Shown: piece by piece, positions 55,974 through 64,000 of the stretch | How positions within the stretch are numbered: the first letter of the stretch is position 1 | How the letters are laid out: the number at the start of each line of letters is the position of its first letter | Translations under genes and position numbers: made by a program | Source of the DNA: Lactuca virosa | Lineage: Eukaryota; Streptophyta; Magnoliopsida; Asterales; Asteraceae | Assembly: GCA_928212115.1 (NCBI GenBank) | Contig: CAKMRJ010005523.1 | Location: 137,429,270 to 137,493,269 of the forward strand | Reading direction: 5' to 3' | DNA: 64,000 nucleotides | Notes under the pieces: model-generated | Database searches by the model: none | What the model was told of the DNA's origin: nothing | Seen by the model: the letters and a program-made list of their open reading frames with translations, nothing else

Positions 55974-57694
55974 TCCAAGACGCAGGAGGAGCATGAGGAG
56001 CATCTGCGAGAGGTGTTGGAGACTCTATGGAGGGAGAGCTTGTACGCCAAGTTCTCCAAGTGCGAGTTCTGGTTGCGCGAGGTGCAGTTCCTTGGGCACC
56101 TTGTCAACCAGAACGGTATGCTGGTCGACCCGGCCAAGGTTGAGGCCGTGATGAGATGGGAGGTTCCGAAGTCTCCATCCGAGATTCGGAGTTTCCTGGG
56201 ATTAGCCAGCTATTATCGGAGATTCATCCAGGACTTCTCCAAGATAGTCGTACCTTTGACGCGGCTGACGAAGAAAGTCGTAGTTTTCCGTTGGGGGCCT
56301 GAGCAGCAGGCGGCGTTCGAGTCACTGAGACAGAGGTTGTGCGAGGCGCCAATCTTAGCCCTGCCAGAGGGCGTAGAGTATTTTGTTGTGTACTGCGACA
56401 AGTCTATTTCGGGTTTGGGCGCGGTATTGATGCAGAGGGGGCATGTCATCGCCTACACTTCGAGGCAGCTGATGCCTCACGAGGCGAATTATCCGACGCA
56501 TGATTTGGAGTTGGGGGATGTTGTGCTCGCCCTCAAGATTTGGCGTCATTACCTATATGGGGTCAGTTGTACCATTTACACGGACCACAAGCGTTTGAGG
56601 TACCTCATGGATCAGCCGAATCTGAACATGAGGCAGCGTCGGTGGTTGGACGTGGTGAAGGATTATGATTGCGAGATCCTTTACCACCCGGGGAAGGCCA
56701 ATGTGGTGGCAGACGCGCTTAGCCGCAAGGCGGCGCCGATCAGGGATATCTGCATGCGGATGACCGTCGTGACTCCGCTGCTGAAGCAGATCCGAGAGGC
56801 CCAACAGGAGGCTATGAAGGAGGAACATCAGAAGAGCGAGTGTATAGTGGGTCAGGTTTCCTCCTTCGACTATGATAGCCGAGGGTTATTAACACTACAC
56901 CGCAGGCTGTGGGTTCCATACCACGGGGGTGTGCGCCAGGTTCTGATGGAGGAGGCACACAAATCCCGATTCTCCATTCATCCCGGGGCAACGAAGATGT
57001 ATAGAGACCTTCGTCTTGACTATTGGTGGCCCTACATGAAGCGGTATGTAGCATGGTATGTGGAGCGGTGCTTGACCGCAGGAAGGTCAAGGCCAAGCAC
57101 CAGAGGCCACACGGCATGATGCAGCCGTTGGATATTCTCATGTGGAAGTGGGAAGATATCACTATGGACTTCATCACCAAACTTCCCAGGACCGCGCGGG
57201 GAGTGGATTCCATATGGGTCATCGTGGATCGGTTGACCAAAAGTGCCCATTTTATACCGATCCAGGAGAGTATATCGGCCGAGAAGCTGGCCGACATCTA
57301 CATTCGGGAGGTGGTGGCTCGGCATGGAGTTCCAGTCTCCGTGATTTCTGACAGGGATGTGCGGTTTACTTCCAGATTTTGGAAGAAATTCCACGACGAG
57401 TTGGGTACTCGACTACACTTTAGCATCGCTTTTCACCCGCAGACGGATGGGCAGAGCGAGCGGACCATCCAGACACTTGAGGATATGATGCGGGCATGTG
57501 TATTGGACTTCGGTGGTAATTGGGATACTTACCTCCCATTGGCTGCGTTCTCGTACAACAACAGCTACCACACGAGTATTGACCGTCCTCCCTTTGAGAT
57601 GTTATACGGGAGGAAGTGCAGGACCCCGATATGTTGGGGTGAGGTTGGCCAGAGAGTCATGGGGAGCACCGAAGTGGTGCTCAAGACGACATAG
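55974..57694 (+). pseudogene. Gypsy-4 right arm: RT end, RNase H and integrase
   Basis: The right arm enters in mid-RT just after the active site (SKTQEEHEEHLREVLETLWRE). It continues through FSKCEFWLREVQFLGHLVNQ, FLGLASYYRRFIQDFS, VVYCDKSISGLGAVLMQR, HDLELGDVVLALKIWRHYL, YTDHKRLRYLMD and HPGKANVVADALSRKAAP. The H2C2 finger begins EEAHKSRFSIHPGATKMYRDL. A frameshift near 57070 falls inside the finger. Integrase continues in another frame: ITMDFITKLPRT, VDRLTKSAHF, SDRDVRFTSRFWKKFHDELG, TDGQSERTIQTLEDMMRAC and YGRKCRTPICWGEVG. A TAG ends it at 57694. It is better preserved than the left arm. Confidence 0.9.
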
Positions 57695-58234
57695 AGGATT
57701 CAGCAGGTTCGGAGCAGGCTTCAGATTGCTCAGAGTCGGCAGAAAAGTTATGCCGACAAGCACCGATCAGACCTGGAGTTTCAGGTCGGGGATATGGTTC
57801 TCCTGAAGGTGTCGCCATGGAAGGGCGTCATCCGATTCAGGAAGCGGGGCAAGTTGGGCGCCAGGTATATTAGACCCTTCAGGGGTATAGCCCGGGTGGG
57901 CAAAGTGGCATATAGGCTAGACCTGCCAGCCGAGCTCAGTCAGATCCACAACACATTTCACGTCTCCCAGCTGCGGAAGTGCCTGGTGGAAGACTCAGCA
58001 GTGGTACCCTTAGAGGATATTCAGGTCGATGACAGTCTGAATTACATTGAGCGACCTGTAGCAATCCTCGACCGGAAGTCGAAGGATCTGAGGAACAAGA
58101 GCGTCGAGCTGGTGAAGGTGCAATGGCAGCACCGGAAGGGCTCGGAATGGACTTGGGAGCCGGTGGATGAGATGATGGAGCATTACCCAGAGCTTTTCCA
58201 GGAACGAGCAGCAGACTTCGAGGACGAAGTCTAA
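57695..58234 (+). pseudogene. Gypsy-4 right arm: integrase C-terminus and chromodomain-like tail
   Basis: After the stop near 57694 the reading gives QSYADKHRSDLEF-like linker, then MVLLKVSPWKGVIRFRKRGKL, ARYIRPFRGIARVGKVAYRLDL, FHVSQLRKCL and IQVDDSLNYIERPVAILDR. It ends VQWQHRKGSEWTWEPVDEM, HYPELF and a natural stop at 58234. It parallels 54001-54440 of the left arm. Confidence 0.88.
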
Positions 58235-58235
58235 A

Positions 58236-58251
58236 ATATGTGGGGGAGATT
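58236..58251 (+). other. Polypurine tract of Gypsy-4 right arm
   Basis: ATATGTGGGGGAGATT lies directly before the LTR start TGTAGCACC. Confidence 0.9.
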
Positions 58252-58448
58252 TGTAGCACCTGGTTCCTGTTATGTATTTTATTTGAGTATTTTGCATTTT
58301 TGGCCTGGGACTCGACGAGTTGAAGGACCAACTCATCGAGTAGAAACGGATTTGACTCGGGATTTAAATGACGGACTCGTCGAGTCGGCTGCAGATTCGA
58401 CAAGTAGGCTCTGACTGGACAAAAACCCTAATCTAAGGGTTTGCACCC

Positions 58449-58456
58449 TATTTAAA
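58449..58456 (+). promoter_or_regulatory. TATA box, Gypsy-4 right LTR
   Basis: TATTTAAA lies about 65 bp downstream of the last promoter-side ACTCG palindrome. The counterpart in the left LTR is at 53773-53780 on the minus strand. Confidence 0.58.
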
Positions 58457-59004
58457 CGTCTCATTCAGCCACCCTTCGTCCCTATTGCTTCCAGAAAACC
58501 CCCCATAGCAAACCCTAGCCATTTGTATAAGAGCTAAGGCTTTTGTGGTGCTTCTTGGTGATTTTGAATTCAAAGGAGAAGGAAAAGCCTAGAGGAATCA
58601 AGAGGAGACCAAGGGAGTTCAAGTTTGTGCACCATTTGCAGTTCACAGAACGTATAAAGTTGATACCTTGCTTGTTCTTTTACTAGATCCCTTTTTGGGG
58701 AGATTTAGGGCTTTTATAAGCCATTCTTGGTAACCAACCATGATTGCACGCATGGTTGGGGGTTGAGGCTTCGGATCTAGGTCCATGAAGGAGTTACAAG
58801 GCAGAAAAGGGTTGCTTTTGCACCCATGGAAGCCCCCATGCAACCCAAGAGTCTCTTTTAGAGCCTTTTTTGACTCAAAGTCCCATGCATGCACGTAAAG
58901 TTCGTAACTTTACGTGCTAGATCGAGTTCAGGGACCTAGATCTATCATTTGGACAAGAGTTGTACACCAGAAATCGAAGAAATAAGACTTGGACTGTATC
59001 GACT

Positions 59005-59452
59005 CGGCGAGTCGTTCTTGGGACTCGGCGAGTCCGAGGCTAGACTTCCCTTTTCTGTTATGGGTCAAAGAGACCCAGTGGAGTGCTGGAAAGGTTTTTA
59101 GAGGGTCCAGGGGAGTGACCCAACGTATTGGGCTAAGCCATAGTCCTGGAGTTCATAGGACTCGGCGTGTGCATGAACAGACTCGGCGAGTCCAAGGCAA
59201 TCTTCCAACTCTTGAAGATGAACTCGACGAGTTGTTCATACAACTCGGCGAGTCGAGGACAGGACTGGTTTTTAGGATGAGGATGAACTCGACGAGTTCT
59301 TCATACAACTCGACGAGTCGGATGAAGGTTCATTCGATGCTCGTATAGAAGGAGAACTCGTCGAGTCATTTATACACTCGACGAGTAGAGACGTGGATGA
59401 GGAGAGTTAAAAGGATAGGGACTCGACGAGTTGACGGCCCAACTCGGCGAGT
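59005..59452. repeat. Dispersed ACTCG-N-CGAGT palindrome array
   Basis: About twelve 11-bp near-palindromes in 450 bp, with centre base A, G or T. Many are in pairs such as AACTCGACGAGTTG then AACTCGGCGAGTC about 18 bp on. Each can form a 5-bp stem in RNA, and neighbours can pair with one another. Confidence 0.9.
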
Positions 59453-60458
59453 CAGGTCAACTGGAAGTTGACTTTGACTTTGACTTTGACTTGGACTTGG
59501 TCAGGGGTAAAATAGTCATTTTACCCCAAGAGTAGATATCAGTTTCTGACTGAGTGTTTTGTGGGGATTATAGCTGGAGGATTTCCGGAGCAGCAGCAGC
59601 AGACAAAGATTTCCCACACAGATTATCAGCAGCTACTCGTACGAGGTGAGTTACCTTCCAGTAACGGTGGGTCTACGGCCACAATGCCGTCCCACCAGTA
59701 GGAGTTGTATGTGGATGATTGTCTTTGTGATATCATCCAGGTTTGCTACTACCTGATATGTTATATGCTAACATGATATGTTATATGTGATAGTAATAGA
59801 GTTCGGTTGTTAGGACCGAAGGGTAGGTCAGGCACCCCAGATATGTGTGACACTATGTGATGATATGTTGATATGCTGGCATGATTTGTTATATGTGATA
59901 GTGGTAGTAGGAAGGGAATAGTCCCCAAGTTCGGTTGTTAAGACCGAAGGGTAGTTCGGACACCCCAGATATGTCTGATAGTATGTTTGTGTTATGATAC
60001 ATGTGATAGTAGCAATAAGGGGTGGAATAGTCCCTGAGGTTCGGTTGTTAGGACCGATGGGTAGGTCAGCACCCCAGAACGGCTTGACACGGGTAGGTCA
60101 GCACCCCAGAATGGCTTGACACGGGTAGGTCGGCACCCTAGAATGGCCGTACCGGGTAGGTCGGGCACCCCATAATTGTCGGGCAGTATGTATGCTATAT
60201 GATTATATGGTATGAGGTACGATGGGGAAAACTCAGTAAGCTTCGTGCTTACAGTTTGTAGTTTTGGTTTCAGGTACCTCTTCAGCGAAGGGGAAGGAGC
60301 TGGCGCGGTAGCAGCATATCATGTTATTTTATGACTTGGGTTTTCGGACATGATATACTGATTTACGGAATGATATATTTTATGTGGTTTTCTTATGAAT
60401 GCTTTTATAATCAGTTAATTAAAATGAAATTTTTGGACTCGAAATTTGGGATGTTACA

Positions 60459-61551
60459 CTATCATGCTTCTGTATAGAGTTAAATCAACTGCAGGTTTAT
60501 CTAACGAAGGTGTGAGCCTTGTTCCAGTCGCCATTGGTACTCGTAATTTCATGCTATTCGTCAATCCAAATTTGCAAGCAGATTCTTGGTATATTTTTCT
60601 TGATTGATAAAAATTCCTTCTCTGTTTTGACGAATATTTAAACCAAGAAAATTGTTGATTTTTCCCCATCATACTCACCTCAAATTTGCTTTTCATCAGA
60701 TTTTCGAATTCATTAGACAAAACAGGGTCAGTAGAGCCAAAATTAATACCATTAACATAAATTTGAACAAGCATTAGATGATCCCCAACTTTCTTTCGAA
60801 AGAGAGTGGGATCAACTGCTCCTTGTTTAAATTTCGATTGTTTCAAGAAAGAAGTTAAAGTTCCATACCATGCTCTCGGTGCTTGTTTTAACCCATAAAC
60901 AGCTTTATCTAAAATATAGCAATGATTAGGATATTCTTCATTTACAAAACCTAGAGGTTGTCCCACATACACTGTCTCTTCGAGTTCTCCATTCAAAAAT
61001 GCACATTTCACATCCATTTGATAAACATCAAAATCTTTATGAGCTGCATAGGCCAAAAATATTCGAACTGCCTCGAGTCTTGCGACAGGGGCGAAGGTTT
61101 CTTCATAGTCTATTCCTTCTTGTTGCGAATAACCTTTTACTACAAGTCTAACTTTATTTCGAATAATATTACCATCTTTATCAGTTTTATTTTTGAAAAT
61201 CCATTTTAACCCAACTATCGAAACGTCTTTTGGTTTAGGAATTAATCTCCAAACCTTGTTTCTTTCGAATTCAGCTAATTCAAATTGCATTGCAACAACC
61301 CAATCTGAGTGTTCCATTGCAACCTTAACTATTTTTGGTTCAATTTTCGAAATGAAAACGTTAAACATGCAAAATTCCTGATGAACGTTAAGTACCTCAT
61401 TCTTTGCACGAACTTGAGCTCTCGTTAACACACCGTCTTGTGGATTTCCAAGAACTTGTTCCTTTGGATGATTTCTTGCCCATTTATCTAAAGGTGGATA
61501 TGCTGGATCAAAATCCAATGGTGCATCTTCAAACATTTCGTCATTTTCAGA
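60459..61551 (-). pseudogene. Copia-5 reverse transcriptase, active site changed
   Basis: Copia RT on the minus strand: KVWRLIPKPKDVSIVGLKWIFKNK, VRLVVKGYSQQEGIDYEETF, FDVYQMDVKCAFLNGELEETV, YILDKAVYGLKQAPRAWY and FKQGAVDPTLFRKK. The YVDD motif reads YVNG (IYVNGINFGS), so both Asp residues are lost. After FEVSMMGKNQQFSWF the usual FLGLQI segment is altered. The reading ends VDLTLYRSMIV at the Gypsy-4 junction (60459), so the rest of RT and RNase H is missing. Confidence 0.87.
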
Positions 61552-61932
61552 TCATGCAACAGAAACATTGTCATTTGAATCATGAAAATTTTCATTATTA
61601 TCACTATTCGACATAATTGAATCATTTTGCTCCCCCTCATTAGGATGCTCCCCCTCAATAGGATGCTCCCTCTCAACATGAGTTGTCGAATGCAAGTGCT
61701 CCCCCTCCACTTGATCATTTAGCATGCTTTCGCCATTTCTTGGAGAATTTGATGTTAAATTCAAGTCTGAAGCATCTTGGGTCAATGACAAATTGTCAGA
61801 ATGCTTTGAAACTTCAGCTATGCGATTATCAGTTGCATTAACTTCAGCATCAGCAGCCATATCTGGAGTACCAAAGATTAAATCATAATCAAAATCTATC
61901 GAATTTGAAATTTCAGACTCAACATTTGATTA
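61552..61932 (-). pseudogene. Copia-5 integrase-RT linker with EGEH repeats
   Basis: An acidic, Asn/Ser-rich linker between integrase and RT. It contains the repeated peptide words VEGEH, VEREH, IEGEH and NEGEQ, encoded by a small tandem repeat (about 61620-61710). A TAA at 61930-61932 and a TGA at 61552-61554 interrupt the frame, which is otherwise the same as integrase and RT. Such linkers are variable in Copia elements. Confidence 0.7.
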
Positions 61933-63279
61933 ATTAAGAATTGGTTTGTGATCAAAACATTTTTTGACTTCTTTAACATAATAATCATCAAAGGTTAGAT
62001 TAAATGTTTCTTCCACTTTGCATGTTCGTTTATTAAAAACTCGATATGCAACCGAATTATGAGAATATCCCAAGAAAATTCCTTCGTCAGCTTTGGACTG
62101 GAATTTTAAAAGATTATCCTTGAGATTCATGATAAAACACCCGCAACCAAAAACATGAAAGAATTTGACATTAGGTTTTCGGTTATTAAGAATTTCATAA
62201 GGAGTAATGTTAAAACGACGATGAATAAACGATCTGTTTTGAGTAAAACAGGCAGTGGAAACAGCTTCAGCCCATAGATATTGAGGAAGATTCGCATATG
62301 TAAGCATTGTTCGTGTTGCTTCACAAAGAGAACGATTTCTTCTCTCAAACACACCATTCTGCTGAGGTGTATATGGTGAAGAGAAATTATATGAAATCCC
62401 TTGATAAACTAAAAACGAATCAAGAAAGTTATTCTTAAATTCAGAACCATTATCGCTTTTCATTTTTCGAACTTTCTTCTTTAAGCTGATCTTTATCTTC
62501 TTGATAAAGTCGATCATTACTTGAGCAACCTCAGATTTTAGCCTGAGAAAATAAACCCAAGTAAACTGTGAAAAATCATCAACAATAACTAAAATGTACC
62601 GTTTCTTGTTGAGTGTCTCAACAGTCGATGGTCCACATAAGTCAATGTGAAGTAATTCCAACGGTTCAACGATCTTTGAATCAATAACCACAGGATGACC
62701 TTTGCGATGTTGTTTTCCTTGTTTGCAAGCTGCACATAAAGTATCATTATCAAATTTTAACACAGGCAAACCTCGGACAAGATCATCAACTACCAATTTG
62801 TTGATATTTCGAAAATTCAAGTGAGAGAGTCTTCGATGCCAAAGCCAGCTAACATCAGCTGAAGCTTTCGAGAGTAAACACACTGAGGGTTTTCCAACGA
62901 TTGGTTTGATATCAAGAGTAAACATGTCTCCATGTCGTTTGGATTTGAGCAAAACTTCTTTACTGTTCACATTAGAATTGATGCTTCCTGCTTCCTTCAA
63001 CACCACTTGATTGCCAGTGCCCACAACAAGTTGTGAAACACTTATCAAGTTATGTTGAAGACCTTCGACATATGCGACTCTCTTAATGATAAACTTCCCA
63101 TTCGTGACTTTGCCATATCCTTTCACCAGACACTTGTGGTTGTTTCCAAATTTAACTACTCCTGCATTCTCCAAACTTCGATAATCACGTAAATTCTCAT
63201 TCTTTCCAGTCATGTGACGAGAGCAACCACTATCAATGTACCATTTATCATCATATTGCTCGTCACACAAAACCTGCAA
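61933..63279 (-). pseudogene. Copia-5 protease end and integrase
   Basis: A 449-codon open stretch. The protease active site is WYIDSGCSRHMTGKNENL. Then come VSQLVVGTGNQVVLKEAG and the pre-integrase zinc region WLWHRRLSHLNFRNINKL ... CAACKQGKQHRKGHP (HHCC). The integrase core is ELLHIDLCGPS (Asp), VDDFSQFTWVYFLR, MKSDNGSEFKN (Asp) and PQQNGVFERRNRSL (Glu). ADEGIFLGYSHNSVAYRVFN ends the domain. All three catalytic acidic residues are present. A TAA lies directly on each side (63280-63282 and 61930-61932) in the same frame. Confidence 0.9.
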
Positions 63280-64000
63280 TTAATGAAAGAATTTAGGTAC
63301 CCAAGGCTGTTTGGGTCCTTGGTTATTAGTTTTGAAAACCGAGTGAAATGAAGAACCTAAAACCCAATCACGAACTTTTGATTTGAAAGTATCAATTAAG
63401 TCGACATCATTAGGTAAAGGAGCAGAAACATAAGTTTTCGAAGGTTTAGGATTGTCACTGACATTCACCTTTTTGTTCTCAGTTTGTATCTCAACATGTC
63501 TATCTTTCGAAACTGATTTCCATGTTTTCGCATGAATATTTGATTCTTTGGAAGATGAACTTCCGTTTAAAGAATCATTCAAATATTTCTCATAAGCTTC
63601 TCGAATTTGTTGTTGGGAAAACTTGCGAGATTGAAACATCTTTCCTTGTCCTTCAAGCCAATGGTCGATATTCTTCACATTTAATGAACCCTTAGTTTAT
63701 GAAACTTTCGAATTCTGTTTCCCACAAGGATTTGGAAATTTGGTTTTTGTGGAGTGAAATCAACATTAGATTTAGGACGAAATTTTTCGAATTGTCGATT
63801 TTTAACATTGTTTTCGACATTTGTGTTACGTGAAAATCGATTTTGAAACTTCTTTGATTGAGTTGGTGGAGGATTTTGTTTTAAATTTTGATTTTGAGAA
63901 AATCTTTGTTGTGAATGATGAGAGAATCTTTTTGTGCAGTTTTGATTTTGAAATTCCTGTGATGAATGATTGGAATTTTTTGAAAATGATGTAGTGGCTT
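63280..64000 (-). pseudogene. Copia-5 gag C-terminal region, cut by window edge
   Basis: The minus-strand reading has KNIDHWLEGQGKMFQSRKFSQQQIREAYEKYL followed by a Ser/Lys-rich spacer and LGSSFHSVF...PWVPKFFH just before the protease. A TAA at 63697-63699 and another at 63280-63282 are in the main frame. Further upstream (63700-64000) it is Asn/Gln/Phe-rich and less clear, with a probable frame change near 63750. The start of gag and the 5' LTR lie outside the window. Confidence 0.72.

Larger units (their letters stand above)
58252..60458 (+). repeat. Gypsy-4 right LTR (3' LTR of right arm)
   Basis: This 2207-bp LTR runs TGTAGCACCTGG...GGGATGTTACA. About three ACTCG-N-CGAGT words lie at 58310-58385 just before the TATA box TATTTAAA (58449-58456). 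About twelve more lie at 59005-59452, downstream of it. A minisatellite at about 59800-60180 repeats GTTCGGTTGTTAGGACCG and GGGTAGGTCAGCACCCCAGA. The right flank is CTATC, and no equal duplication is found at 42110-42114 (GCACC). Confidence 0.92.

Noticed and set aside
59005..59452. CRISPR-like array of ACTCG repeats
   Set aside because: Repeats are only 11 bp, spacing is irregular, and they lie in a plant LTR.
42110..60463. Target duplication around the whole inverted Gypsy-4 structure
   Set aside because: Left flank GCACC and right flank CTATC do not match, even allowing one change. I therefore did not call it a single insertion.

Overview
The window looks like repeat-dense intergenic DNA from a large plant nuclear genome. 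Every recognisable coding stretch belongs to an LTR retrotransposon of the Ty3/Gypsy or Ty1/Copia superfamily. Primer-binding sites match plant initiator-Met tRNA, and flanking duplications are 5 bp. I found no convincing cellular gene, RNA gene or CRISPR array. The many ACTCG-N-CGAGT motifs and LTR words such as 'ACGGAGTCCGTATGA' remind me of lettuce and other Asteraceae. That is recollection, not a search result.

Layout. (1) The base layer, 1-40838, is a minus-strand Copia array, here called Copia-T. Read right to left it runs: pol end - LTR - gag/PR - [antisense solo LTR] - pol - LTR - gag/PR - [antisense solo LTR] - window edge. It is an LTR-sharing tandem multimer. Three later insertions split it. 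Gypsy-1 (1359-11139, TSD TGAAG) lies in gag and itself holds a Copia solo LTR (4713-5511, TSD GTATT). A compound block (11810-33513) lies in an LTR. It joins a Copia-U LTR remnant to a Gypsy-S LTR. Gypsy-S was entered by Gypsy-2 (14959-32158, TSD ACCAA), which was entered by Copia-2 (17581-25137, TSD GGTAC). (2) At 40839-42114 there is a plus-strand Copia RT remnant (Copia-V). (3) At 42115-60458 two 3' halves of one Gypsy family (Gypsy-4) are joined head to head, with LTRs facing outward from coding arms that meet near 55.97 kb. The left LTR was entered by Gypsy-3 (42778-52610, TSD TACTA), a gag-only element. Gypsy-3's 3' LTR was entered by a further solo Gypsy LTR (48821-51389). (4) From 60459 to the window end is a minus-strand Copia polyprotein pseudogene (Copia-5).

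How the parts relate. The genes do not form a cellular pathway. They are gag, protease, reverse transcriptase, RNase H and integrase modules, mostly broken by stops and frameshifts. The best-preserved coding region is Gypsy-2, whose RT active site is intact. Gypsy-3 has no pol and would need enzymes supplied in trans.

The most interesting material is non-coding. Several Gypsy LTR families share a degenerate array of about 165-bp units upstream of the TATA box. Each family also has its own short palindromes next to the TATA box. The Copia-T multimer and the inverted Gypsy-4 structure record unusual recombination. I do not claim a new biological system. These are the best leads.
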